Shown here piece after piece: positions 7,913 to 16,069 of a stretch of 64,000 nt of DNA. The translations under genes were made by a program, and so were the position numbers. Numbering within the stretch: position 1 is the first letter of the stretch; each line of letters starts with the position of its first letter. The stretch lies in contig CASTSB010000001.1 in assembly GCA_949451605.1 (NCBI GenBank), positions 1 to 64,000 of the forward strand, given 5' to 3'. Source of the DNA: an uncultured Bacilli bacterium. GTDB lineage: Bacteria; Bacillota_I; Bacilli_A; RF39; UBA660. A model generated the notes under the pieces. It had not been told where the DNA came from, made no database searches, and worked only from the letters and a program-made list of their open reading frames with translations.

Positions 7913-8680
7913 ATGGAAAATATTTTAAAAGTTGAAAATATTGAAAAGTATTATGGAAGTCGTTCTTCTTTAACTAAAGCTATTGATAATCTATCGCTTG
8001 AAGTTGAAAGAGGAGAATTTGTAGCAATTATGGGATCTAGTGGAAGTGGTAAAACTACTCTTTTAAATGTCATTTCTACAATTGATCGTGTTACAAGTGG
8101 ACATATTTATGTTGGTGGAGTAGATATTACTAAATTGAGGGGCAATGAGCTTAATAAATTTAGAAGAGAGGAACTTGGTTTTATATTTCAAGATTTCAAT
8201 TTATTAGACACTTTAACAGCTAGTGAGAATATTGCACTTGCTTTATCAATCCAAGATGCTTCTGCAAATGAAATAGAAGCTAAAATAAAAAAGGTTGCGG
8301 ATGAACTTGATATAAAATCTGTTTTATCTAAGTATCCTTATCAAATGAGTGGTGGTCAAAAGCAAAGAGTAGCTAGTGCTAGGGCTATTATTACTGATCC
8401 AAAGTTAATTCTTGCAGATGAGCCTACTGGAGCACTTGATTCTAAGTCAGCTAAGATGTTGCTAGAAAGATTTGATTATTTAAATAATGAACTTTCTGCA
8501 ACTATTCTTATGGTTACTCATGATGCTTTTACGGCAAGCTATGCAAATAGGGTAATATTTATAAAAGATGGTAAATTATTTAAAGAAATTCATAGAGGTA
8601 ATGATTCAAGACGTGAGTTCTTTGATAAAATTATTGACGTTGTAACGCTTTTAGGTGGCGATTTATCTGATGCTTTATAA
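7913..8680 (+). CDS. bceA: ABC transporter ATPase, BceA type
   Basis: A 255-residue ATPase of the MacB/LolD-like class: Walker A GSSGSGKT (41-48), Q-loop FIFQDFNLL, signature MSGGQKQRVASARA, Walker B LILADEPTGALD, H-loop VTHD. ATG 7913 is chosen because GGGAG lies seven bases upstream and the N-terminus then aligns with the family. It overlaps the permease by 11 bases. In this family the ATPase drives removal of peptide antibiotics from their lipid targets and supplies the signal for BceS-like kinases. Confidence 0.9.
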   Translation: MENILKVENIEKYYGSRSSLTKAIDNLSLEVERGEFVAIMGSSGSGKTTLLNVISTIDRVTSGHIYVGGVDITKLRGNELNKFRREELGFIFQDFNLLDTLTASENIALALSIQDASANEIEAKIKKVADELDIKSVLSKYPYQMSGGQKQRVASARAIITDPKLILADEPTGALDSKSAKMLLERFDYLNNELSATILMVTHDAFTASYANRVIFIKDGKLFKEIHRGNDSRREFFDKIIDVVTLLGGDLSDAL

Positions 8681-10748
8681 ATTATCTTTAAAAAATATCA
8701 AGAAGAGTATAAAAGATTATGCCATCTACTTTTTTACTCTAATTCTTGGTATATCAATCTTTTATGTATTTAATGCTTTAGATACTCAAACGGCTATGAT
8801 AGATGTTGCATCTTCTACTAGGGAACTTATTAAACTTATGATGAATACTTTATCTGCTGTAAGTGTTTTTGTATCATTCATTTTAGGATTTTTAATAATA
8901 TATGCCTCACGATTTTTAATGAAAAGAAGAAATAAGGAGTTTGGTATTTATTTAACGCTTGGTATGAGTAAAAGAAAAATATCAATGATTTTATTTTTTG
9001 AAACTTTAATTATCGGAGTTTTGTCTCTTGTTGTGGGGCTAAGCGTTGGAGTAGTACTTTCACAACTTATGAGTGTAATTGTAGTAAATATGTTTGAAGC
9101 AGATTTGACAAAATTTACTTTTGTTTTTTCTAGTTCAGCTTTTATTAAAACTATAATATATTTTAGTATTATGTATATTTTTGTAATGATTTTTAATACT
9201 ATAAGTGTAAGTAAATGCAAGTTGATAGATTTATTACATAGTAATAAAAAAAGTGAAGAATTAAAAATTAAAAATCCATTTGTATGTATTGTTGTTTTCA
9301 TTATAGCTTCTTTAGTTTTGGGTCGAGCTTATTATTTGGTGACAGATGGATTTTTAGAGTTAAAGGATGCTAAAGATATTTTTGCACCTATCGTGATGGG
9401 GTGTGTTTCTACTTTCTTTATTTTTTGGTCTTTATCTGGGCTTATTTTAAAAATCTTCAAATCAATGAAAAGTTTTTATTATAAAGAATTAAACAGCTTT
9501 ATTTTAAGACAGTTCTCAAGTAAAATTAATACAACAGTTTTTTCTACTACTATCATATGTTTAATGTTATTTGTAACTATCTGCTTATTATCTTCTTGTC
9601 TTACAATGAAAAACTCAATGAATGAAGGAATAAAGAGATTTGCTCCAGCGGATATTCAACTTACAAATAAAAGAAATATGGATTTTCCTCATCAAAGAGA
9701 TTTGAATATGACTTATGGGTATAATCAAGAGCAAATTAATAATTCTCATATTGATGTAATCGCGAAATTAAAAGAATTTGATTTTGATTTAATTAAATAT
9801 TTAAAGAATTATATTGAAGTAAATATTTATAGTACACCAGATTTAACAATGAATCATACTTTAGGATCAAGGCTTGATGAAGTAAGAACTAGTTTTCCAT
9901 TTTTAAGATATGATACTATGGAAATGATTGTTAAAGTTAGTGATTATAATAAAATTGCGAAGTTTTATGGAATTAAAAGTTATTCTCTTAAAGATGATGA
10001 ATATATAGTTTTAGCTGATTTTAAATCAATGGTAAATATACGAAATATTGCTCTTAAAAATCATGAGACAATAAATCTATTTGGAAATATTTTAAAACCT
10101 AAATATGACGAGTGTCAGAATGGATTTATCGAAATGTCTAGCCAAAGCATTAATTCTGGAATTATTGTTGTTCCAGACAATGTTATAGATGAAGATTATC
10201 TTACTTATGATATGTTGATAGGTAATTATAAAACTAGTGATAAAAAGCAAATTCAAATTATAGAAAATAGTCTAAACGAACTTATTAATAATCCAATTAA
10301 GGAAAAATACTTACTTCCAGATGCAACTACTAAATTATCTATTAAAGAGTCTACAAATAGTTTAACTGTAATGGTAACGTTTATAGGACTTTATTTAGGT
10401 GTAATATTCTTAATTAGTAGTGCTGCAATACTTGGTTTAAAGGAATTATCTGAAAGTAGTGATAATAAGAAGAGGTTTATAGTGCTTAGAAAAATAGGAG
10501 CTGATGAGAAATTAATAAATAAAGCTTTATTTAGACAAATTGGTATTTTCTTTATGCTTCCATTATTACTTGCAATTATTCATTCTATATTTGGAATAAG
10601 ATTTGCTGTAAAAATATTAGAAGTATTTGGTACTGATGAATTATTACCATCTATTATAATGACTAGTATTTTCTTAGTAATTATTTATGGTGGATATTTC
10701 TTAATAACTTATTATTGTAGTAAAAATATTATTAAGGAGAATAGATAA
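8670..10748 (+). CDS. bceB: ABC transporter permease, BceB type (FtsX superfamily)
   Basis: A 692-residue permease. The N-terminus LYKLSLKNIKKS leads into the first of about ten membrane segments. A large extracytoplasmic domain of about 220 residues lies between the seventh and eighth segments (roughly residues 315-550), the hallmark of BceB-type peptide sensors and exporters. FtsX-like domains lie at both ends (GMSKRKI near 100; LRKIGADEKLINKALFRQ near 600). ATG 8670 is chosen over GTG 8655 because of the AGGTGG at 8653-8658. The peptide ligand is unknown. Confidence 0.9.
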   Translation: MLYKLSLKNIKKSIKDYAIYFFTLILGISIFYVFNALDTQTAMIDVASSTRELIKLMMNTLSAVSVFVSFILGFLIIYASRFLMKRRNKEFGIYLTLGMSKRKISMILFFETLIIGVLSLVVGLSVGVVLSQLMSVIVVNMFEADLTKFTFVFSSSAFIKTIIYFSIMYIFVMIFNTISVSKCKLIDLLHSNKKSEELKIKNPFVCIVVFIIASLVLGRAYYLVTDGFLELKDAKDIFAPIVMGCVSTFFIFWSLSGLILKIFKSMKSFYYKELNSFILRQFSSKINTTVFSTTIICLMLFVTICLLSSCLTMKNSMNEGIKRFAPADIQLTNKRNMDFPHQRDLNMTYGYNQEQINNSHIDVIAKLKEFDFDLIKYLKNYIEVNIYSTPDLTMNHTLGSRLDEVRTSFPFLRYDTMEMIVKVSDYNKIAKFYGIKSYSLKDDEYIVLADFKSMVNIRNIALKNHETINLFGNILKPKYDECQNGFIEMSSQSINSGIIVVPDNVIDEDYLTYDMLIGNYKTSDKKQIQIIENSLNELINNPIKEKYLLPDATTKLSIKESTNSLTVMVTFIGLYLGVIFLISSAAILGLKELSESSDNKKRFIVLRKIGADEKLINKALFRQIGIFFMLPLLLAIIHSIFGIRFAVKILEVFGTDELLPSIIMTSIFLVIIYGGYFLITYYCSKNIIKENR

Positions 10749-10755
10749 AATTTAA

Positions 10756-10866
10756 ATGTTTGCTTTTGATTTTGATAAATTGTTACTATTTATAATTTTA
10801 CCTTATAGTTTATTAATTTGTTTATTTATTTTGATTTTTATTATTAGTAAAAGGAGGAAGAATTAG
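10756..10866 (+). CDS. Possible 36-residue membrane peptide
   Basis: A short ORF starting eight bases after the permease stop, encoding an acidic N-terminus (FAFDFDK), one hydrophobic span of about 24 residues and a basic tail SKRRKN. The shape is that of a genuine one-pass membrane peptide, but the only ribosome-site-like sequence (AAGGAG, 10735-10740) is 15 bases away. The stop lies inside the hairpin at 10858-10884. Low confidence. Confidence 0.3.
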   Translation: MFAFDFDKLLLFIILPYSLLICLFILIFIISKRRKN

Positions 10867-10890
10867 TATTTTTTACTAATTCTTTATTAA
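10858..10890 (+). terminator. Terminator-like hairpin after the bce module
   Basis: AAGAATTAGTA (10858-10868) and TACTAATTCTT (10874-10884) form an 11-base-pair stem, followed by TATTAATT rather than a pure T run. It probably ends the bce transcript. The VanZ-like gene begins only a few bases beyond it. Confidence 0.55.
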
Positions 10891-10892
10891 TT

Positions 10893-11975
10893 ATGGATTA
10901 TATATTAATTATTAAATATGCATCTTTTGCATTTCCAATAGTTGCTTTTTTATTTACATTTCCTCATATTTTAATGCAATATCATAAATATGGTTCAATT
11001 TCATTTTTAAAATCAATAATTATTTATTTGTTTATATACTATCTTATTTGTGCCTATTTTTTAGTTATTTTACCTCTTCCCAAAATAAGTGAAGTTTTGA
11101 GAATGACTACTCCAAGAGTACAATTAATTCCTTTTGATTTTGTATTGGATTTTATAAATAATTCGTCTTTTTATATTACAGATATTCATACTTATATACC
11201 TGCATTTTTTGAATCTTATGTTTATGTACCTCTTTTTAATATATTTTTAACAATTCCATTTGGAATGTTTTTAAGATACTATTTTGAATTTAGTCTGAAA
11301 AAAGTATTTGTTTTTTCGTTTTTATTAAGTTTATTTTTTGAACTTACCCAGCTTTCTGGACTTTACTTTATTTATCCCAGAGGGTATAGATTGTTTGATG
11401 TTGATGATTTAATATTAAATACAATTGGTGGAATATTAGGATATTTTATCTTAAATTTATTTATTAAATATCTTCCAAAAATAAGTGAGATAAATAGTGT
11501 GGCATTAAAACATGGACAAAAGATAACAGGGTTTAAGAGAACTACTTCATGTATTTTAGATATTTTTATATTTCTAGTATTATATTTATTTGTAACAATT
11601 TTATTTAAAGGGAAAAATTATTTTTATTTTACAGTTTTCTTATATTATTTTATTTTTCCAATTGTTTTAAAAGGAAGTACAATAGGAGAGAAGTTTTTGA
11701 ATTTAAAAATAGTTGATTATTCTTTAGAGTTTAACTATATTAAACTTTTGATTAGAAGAATTATATTTATTTTTATTTACTTTTTCTTGCCTATTATAAG
11801 TGTTTATATTTTATCTTCAGCTTCATTTTCTTATTTAAAATTATTTGTTTTTTTAATCTTTTTCACCATCTTAATTATTTTTTATATTATTTCATTTATC
11901 AAATTTTTGTTTTCTAATAAACAAATGCTTTATGAGAAGATATCTAATACTAAATTAGTTAGTACTATTAAATGA
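10893..11975 (+). CDS. VanZ-RDD fusion membrane protein
   Basis: A 360-residue, very hydrophobic protein with two known modules. Residues about 40-190 are VanZ-like, with the typical LICAYFLVILPLP start, a central FGMFLRYYF and an FELTQL...RLFDVDDLILNTIGGILGY end. Residues about 205-355 are an RDD domain (R at the start of a helix, LKGSTIGEKFLNLKIVD). VanZ homologues contribute to low-level glycopeptide or lipoglycopeptide resistance; RDD domains are suspected transport modules. There is no ribosome site before ATG 10893, which begins just after a hairpin, so the start is uncertain. Confidence 0.8.
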   Translation: MDYILIIKYASFAFPIVAFLFTFPHILMQYHKYGSISFLKSIIIYLFIYYLICAYFLVILPLPKISEVLRMTTPRVQLIPFDFVLDFINNSSFYITDIHTYIPAFFESYVYVPLFNIFLTIPFGMFLRYYFEFSLKKVFVFSFLLSLFFELTQLSGLYFIYPRGYRLFDVDDLILNTIGGILGYFILNLFIKYLPKISEINSVALKHGQKITGFKRTTSCILDIFIFLVLYLFVTILFKGKNYFYFTVFLYYFIFPIVLKGSTIGEKFLNLKIVDYSLEFNYIKLLIRRIIFIFIYFFLPIISVYILSSASFSYLKLFVFLIFFTILIIFYIISFIKFLFSNKQMLYEKISNTKLVSTIK

Positions 11976-11979
11976 ATTA

Positions 11980-11988
11980 TGTTATACT
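11980..11988 (+). promoter_or_regulatory. Extended -10 promoter of the dehydrogenase gene
   Basis: TGTTATACT (TGn plus TATACT at 11983-11988) lies 18 bases before the ATG of the dehydrogenase gene. No clear -35 is seen. The same TGTTATACT/TGTTATAAT element recurs before several other genes here. Confidence 0.5.
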
Positions 11989-12006
11989 GATAATAGGAGG
12001 ATTTAT

Positions 12007-12804
12007 ATGAGAAAATTAGAAAATAAGGTAGCAGTAGTTACTGGTGGAGCAATGGGAAATGGTTTGGGTATTTGTAGAGTGTTTTTAAAATATGGTGCAA
12101 AATTAATAATTCTTGATTATTCTGATGAACTTGAGGGTTCTATTGGGATTCTTAATGAAGAATTTCCAGATGCAGATATTTTAGGATATAAAGTAGACAT
12201 AAGAAATAAAGACATAGTTAAAGAGGCTATTGATAATGCTTATAATGCTTTTGGAAAAATTGATGTTTTAGTAAATAATGCTGGTGTATGTAGATTGGAA
12301 ACATTTCAAGAAATGACAGATGAGATTAGAGATTTTCATTTTGATATAAATATAAAAGGTTCATGGAATGTAACTAAAGCTGTACTTCCGTATTTAAAGA
12401 ATAATGATAAATCAAGCATTGTTAATTTATCAAGTGTTACTGGTCCTATGGTTGCAGATAGTGGGGAGGTTGCTTATGCAACTACTAAGGCTGCTCTACT
12501 AGGATTTAGCAAGGCACTTGCGGTTGAATTAGTAAGTGATAATATTAGATCTAATGCGATTTTACCAGGTTATATATTAACACCTATGGTCGAGAATATG
12601 AGCAAGTTATCTGACCCAGAAAATCCAACTGCAGTAATTGATGGTATAGCACAAGCTATTCCTATGAAGAGGTTAGGAACTATTGAAGAATTAGGAGAGT
12701 TGGCTGCATTTTTAGCAAGTGATGAGTCATCATATATTACAGGTCATGAATTTGTTATTGATGGCGGTAGTACTTTACCTGAAACAATGACTATGGGAGT
12801 TTAA
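12007..12804 (+). CDS. Short-chain dehydrogenase/reductase (SDR)
   Basis: A 265-residue classical SDR: cofactor-binding TGGAMGNGLG (residues 12-21), NNAG near 90, catalytic Ser in NLSSVTGP, and Tyr157-x3-Lys161 in YATTK. The C-terminus SYITGHEFVIDGGSTLPE is typical of the family. The Asp following the second strand (LIILDYSDE) suggests NAD(H) preference. It may reduce or oxidise a sugar, steroid or acyl substrate; none is evident. A choloylglycine hydrolase-like gene lies 2.2 kb downstream, but a bile acid link is speculation. GGAGG at 11997-12001 sets the start. Confidence 0.88.
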   Translation: MRKLENKVAVVTGGAMGNGLGICRVFLKYGAKLIILDYSDELEGSIGILNEEFPDADILGYKVDIRNKDIVKEAIDNAYNAFGKIDVLVNNAGVCRLETFQEMTDEIRDFHFDINIKGSWNVTKAVLPYLKNNDKSSIVNLSSVTGPMVADSGEVAYATTKAALLGFSKALAVELVSDNIRSNAILPGYILTPMVENMSKLSDPENPTAVIDGIAQAIPMKRLGTIEELGELAAFLASDESSYITGHEFVIDGGSTLPETMTMGV

Positions 12805-12810
12805 ATCTAA

Positions 12811-13263
12811 TTGAAAGTAATTTTTTTGGATTTTAATGGTGTTTTAGATACTCATGAAAATATGGACGTAATTAATGAAGATAATCTTTTAAGGCTAAAA
12901 AATATTGTTTGTCAGACTGATTCATCTGTTGTTATTTCATCATCTTTAAAGTCAAGTTTTTATCGTACTGGAAAATTAAGCCCTAAATTAATAGAATTAA
13001 TAAACGAATTAGAGACTAATAATATTAAAGTTATTGGATTTACTCCTAATAAAAAAACAAGAGAAGAAGAAATTATGAGTTATTTAAATAGGCATAAAGA
13101 GATAACAAATTATTGTATTTTAGATGATGATTACGAAATGGAAAGTTTAAAACATAATTTAGTAAAGTTGCCATCTCAAATGAATGAAAATCAAGTTGGT
13201 TTAGATGATGAAAGTATGAATCTAGCAATTAAAATTTTGAAAAGGAGTGGGAGAAGTATATGA
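12811..13263 (+). CDS. HAD-like protein of the Swiss-Army-Knife RNA repair type
   Basis: A 150-residue protein beginning MKVIFLDFNGVLDTHE, a HAD motif I in which the second aspartate (DxD) is Asn. The later segment NYCILDDDYEMESLKHNLV contains the acidic HAD motif IV, and the end QVGLDDESMNLAIKILKR is typical of the small HAD domains found in RNA repair proteins. Threonine/serine motif II may be VVISSSLKSS. The start is a TTG (12811) with GGGAG 12 bases upstream. It overlaps the next gene as ATGA. Phosphatase activity is uncertain given the DxN change. Confidence 0.6.
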   Translation: MKVIFLDFNGVLDTHENMDVINEDNLLRLKNIVCQTDSSVVISSSLKSSFYRTGKLSPKLIELINELETNNIKVIGFTPNKKTREEEIMSYLNRHKEITNYCILDDDYEMESLKHNLVKLPSQMNENQVGLDDESMNLAIKILKRSGRSI

Positions 13264-13850
13264 AAACAAGAGATAAAGTTATTATTTTGGTATGTGTGTT
13301 TGTTTGTACCTTAGCAATAGGTGGATATATTGGTACTAAATACTTTTTAGATAAAGATATTGAAAACTCTAAAAAAGAATTAGAACAAGTTAAGAAGAAA
13401 TATGGATCTGTAGAAAAAGAAAGTGTTGCGACTACTGTTGCTAAATTCAATACTCAAGTAATGGAAAAAACAAATTGGAAATTATTACCAGTTAGTGATA
13501 GTAATATGGTAAAACATGAAAAAAATTATTGGTTTCCAATAATGGAAGATATTTCACTTGTTGTTATGCCGGATAAATATACTGGTGATAAGGCAAAAGA
13601 TATTTCTAAAAGATGTATGATTCATTTTCCGAAAGATAGTAAATATAAAGAACAAGCTATGGAGTATTTTAAATATTTGATTTTTGCTAATAACGAAAAA
13701 ATAACAGAAGATGAAGCAAAATCATTAATTGATGAAGCAGAACAATTAAAAAAAGATAAGAAGAATGCAAATAATGGAAAAGGCGTTTTTGTCGGAATTT
13801 ATGAGTCTGATAAATATCTTCAATATCAAGTTGTTAGAAGTTTTGAATAA
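13260..13850 (+). CDS. Membrane-anchored protein of unknown function
   Basis: I do not recognise this family. The 196-residue protein has a single N-terminal membrane anchor (about residues 8-30), a coiled-coil-like KKELEQVKKKYG segment and a soluble C-terminal domain that should lie outside the membrane, with a WFPIMEDISLVVMP core. No lipobox follows the anchor. It is coupled by an overlapping ATGA to the HAD-like gene, so the two may be co-produced. A terminator follows at 13881. Confidence 0.65.
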   Translation: MKTRDKVIILVCVFVCTLAIGGYIGTKYFLDKDIENSKKELEQVKKKYGSVEKESVATTVAKFNTQVMEKTNWKLLPVSDSNMVKHEKNYWFPIMEDISLVVMPDKYTGDKAKDISKRCMIHFPKDSKYKEQAMEYFKYLIFANNEKITEDEAKSLIDEAEQLKKDKKNANNGKGVFVGIYESDKYLQYQVVRSFE

Positions 13851-13880
13851 AAAATTAAATTTATATAAACTTAGTTTATT

Positions 13881-13912
13881 GAAAAGTAATTAATTTTACT
13901 TTTCTTTTTTTT
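13881..13912 (+). terminator. Rho-independent terminator
   Basis: GAAAAGTAA (13881-13889) pairs with TTACTTTTC (13896-13904), followed by eight T. It ends the dehydrogenase-HAD-membrane protein transcript. Confidence 0.85.
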
Positions 13913-14020
13913 GTCTTAAAGCTTTTAGTTTTTTCAATTATTTTGCCTTTTGAAATTACTAAATTGGTCATTTTACTTATTGACTTTTTTCTTTTATTCT
14001 CTTATTCTGAGGTGATTAAT

Positions 14021-14959
14021 TTGAACGTTTTATTAGAAAAAACAATCAATACAAATTATGCAGTAAAGCTTAAAAACATTAAAGATTTAAAGAAAGGAGA
14101 TTTGATTCCACTAGTGTCTGATTCTATGTTTAAGATAATTTTTGGTAGTGAGTCTAAAAAGAAGTTTGTGGCATACTTTTTATCATTAATAATAAAAGAA
14201 GATGCTAAAGAAATAGAAGATAATATGGAGTTTATTAAGAATGAATTAGATCAAGAAAGTTATAGTGGGGCTAAGAGGAGTGTAGATATAGTAATTAGAC
14301 TGGATGGGAAGATTTATAATATAGAGATGAATAATAATAGTACGATAGCTTCCCTTGAGAGAAATATAGATTATGCCAATAAGATATACTCATCATCTAG
14401 AAGAAGAGGAAAAAGTTATAAATATGAATATGTTTACCAAATAAATATAAATAACTTTACATTTGAAGGTGAAGAAAGAACAATGGATGAGTTTGAGATA
14501 ATGAGTATGTATGATAAGAATAAGTCTTTAACAAATAAAATTCATTTTGTTTATTTTTATCTTCCTAAAATGTTGGAAAGATATTATAATGGAGATGAAT
14601 TAAATGAGTTAGAAAAATTCTTGATAATATTAAATTCAACTCATGAAGAAGAGTTTTCGGACTTAGAGGAGGATGAGATAATGGAAGAAGCTAGGGATGC
14701 AATCGCAAGAGCAAGTGACACATATTTTGCATATTATGATGCGAAAGAAGATGCAGACTGGTTATATCATGCAGAGATGCAAGAGATGGAAAGAAATGGC
14801 ATAAAAAAAGGAAAAGAAGAAGGAATAAAAGAAGGAATAGAGAAAGCTACAATCGAGAATGCTAAAAGCTTTATCAAAATAGGAACACCACTTGAAGATA
14901 TATCAAAAGCCTTAGGTTTAAATATAGAAGAGCTAAAAGAGATTCAAAATAATCTTTAG
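14021..14959 (+). CDS. PD-(D/E)XK nuclease family protein (Rpn/transposase-like)
   Basis: A 312-residue protein of the PD-(D/E)XK family often annotated as Rpn or transposase-like. The putative catalytic core is SVDIVIRLDGKIYNIEMNNN with Asp89, Glu102 and Asn104 where Lys or Gln is usual. The C-terminus carries the family's EEGIKEGIEKA repeat-like helix and ISKALGLNIEELKEIQ, a short HTH-like tail. TTG 14021 is chosen because GAGGTGA (14009-14015) precedes it; in-frame codons further upstream encode a non-conserved stretch. There are no terminal repeats and no partner gene, so it may be a lone, domesticated gene. Confidence 0.75.
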   Translation: MNVLLEKTINTNYAVKLKNIKDLKKGDLIPLVSDSMFKIIFGSESKKKFVAYFLSLIIKEDAKEIEDNMEFIKNELDQESYSGAKRSVDIVIRLDGKIYNIEMNNNSTIASLERNIDYANKIYSSSRRRGKSYKYEYVYQININNFTFEGEERTMDEFEIMSMYDKNKSLTNKIHFVYFYLPKMLERYYNGDELNELEKFLIILNSTHEEEFSDLEEDEIMEEARDAIARASDTYFAYYDAKEDADWLYHAEMQEMERNGIKKGKEEGIKEGIEKATIENAKSFIKIGTPLEDISKALGLNIEELKEIQNNL

Positions 14960-14969
14960 CATTTCTAAA

Positions 14970-14999
14970 AAAGATGAATAAAAATATTTGTCTTTTTTT
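14970..14999 (+). terminator. Rho-independent terminator
   Basis: AAAGATGAATA (14970-14980) pairs with TATTTGTCTTT (14985-14995) through two wobble pairs, followed by a T run. It ends the nuclease-like gene. Confidence 0.6.
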
Positions 15000-15025
15000 G
15001 CATATATTTAGTTAGGTGATTAAAT

Positions 15026-16000
15026 ATGTGTACTTGTATGAATTTTAAAACAAAAGATATTTATTTTGGGCGAACTATGGATCTTGATTATAGTTTTAAT
15101 GAACGTGTTGTGGTTACTCCAAGAAATTATGAATTTAAATTAAATTCAGGCAATATTTTTTATAATAAATATGCTTTTATAGGAGCAGCATCAGTAGTAG
15201 ATGAATATCCTTTATATGCAGAAGCAACAAACGAAAAAGGCTTATCAATAGCGGCTCTTAATTTTCCAGAAAATGCTTATTACTCATCATACAATAAAGA
15301 GAAAAATAATATTACTTCTTTTGAACTTATACCTTGGGTTTTAGGAAATTTTACTACAATTGAGGAGTTAAGTGCTAACCTAAATGATTTGAATATTACA
15401 GATATGCCGTTTTCTTCGTCCTTACCAGTATCTCCATTACATTGGATGGTAAGCGATGGACAAGATTGTATTGTATTAGAACAGATGAAGGAAGGCTTAA
15501 AGGCGGTATATAATCCTGTTGGTATTTTAACAAATAATCCGCCTTTTTCTTATCAACTTACAAATATTAATAATTATATGAATTTAACTCCTGATATGAG
15601 TAATAATCGTTTTTCAGATAAAATTAAATTAAGCTGTTATAGTTTAGGAATGGGTGCTATAGGATTACCTGGTGATAATTCGTCTGCTTCTAGATTTGTT
15701 AGAGCAGCTTTTAATAAACTTAATTCAGTTACCGGAGATGATGAAGATGATTCCGTTTCGCAATTTTTTCATATTCTTGATACGGTTATAGTTGTAAGAG
15801 GGACTACTATGACAGAAGGTAAGAAATGGAATATGACAACATATACTTGCTGTATGAATACTTCTAAAGGAATATATTATTATAAAACTTATAACAATAG
15901 TCAAATTACTGCAATTAAACTAAACAATGAAAATATAAATAGTAAAGATCTTACTATTTACGAATTAGAAAATAAACAGCAGATTAAGTATTTAAATTAA
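15026..16000 (+). CDS. Choloylglycine hydrolase / linear amide C-N hydrolase family
   Basis: A 324-residue Ntn hydrolase. Cys2 becomes the catalytic N-terminal nucleophile once Met is removed, and the first strand MCTCMNFKTKDIYFGRTMDL shows the conserved Arg16 and Asp19. LTNNP contains the asparagine that aligns with the oxyanion region, and SASRFVRAAF contains the conserved Arg. These are the residues shared by bile salt hydrolases and penicillin V acylases. Most gut members cleave conjugated bile salts, but sequence alone does not separate the two activities. AGGTGAT precedes the ATG, and a terminator follows immediately, so it is monocistronic. Confidence 0.88.
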   Translation: MCTCMNFKTKDIYFGRTMDLDYSFNERVVVTPRNYEFKLNSGNIFYNKYAFIGAASVVDEYPLYAEATNEKGLSIAALNFPENAYYSSYNKEKNNITSFELIPWVLGNFTTIEELSANLNDLNITDMPFSSSLPVSPLHWMVSDGQDCIVLEQMKEGLKAVYNPVGILTNNPPFSYQLTNINNYMNLTPDMSNNRFSDKIKLSCYSLGMGAIGLPGDNSSASRFVRAAFNKLNSVTGDDEDDSVSQFFHILDTVIVVRGTTMTEGKKWNMTTYTCCMNTSKGIYYYKTYNNSQITAIKLNNENINSKDLTIYELENKQQIKYLN

Positions 16001-16002
16001 TT

Positions 16003-16035
16003 AAAGAGGATTACTTTTTAAAATCCTCTTTTTTT
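16003..16035 (+). terminator. Rho-independent terminator
   Basis: AAAGAGGATT (16003-16012) and AATCCTCTTT (16022-16031) form a perfect ten-base-pair stem, followed by T residues. It ends the choloylglycine hydrolase-like gene. Confidence 0.9.
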
Positions 16036-16069
16036 GTTAGACTTATATTATAATAATAGAGGTAAAAGT

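Noticed and set aside
13980-14008. TTGACT-17-TATTCT resembling a promoter for the nuclease-like gene.
   Set aside because: Transcription would start inside or after the ribosome site at 14009-14015, leaving no leader, so it is unlikely to serve this gene.
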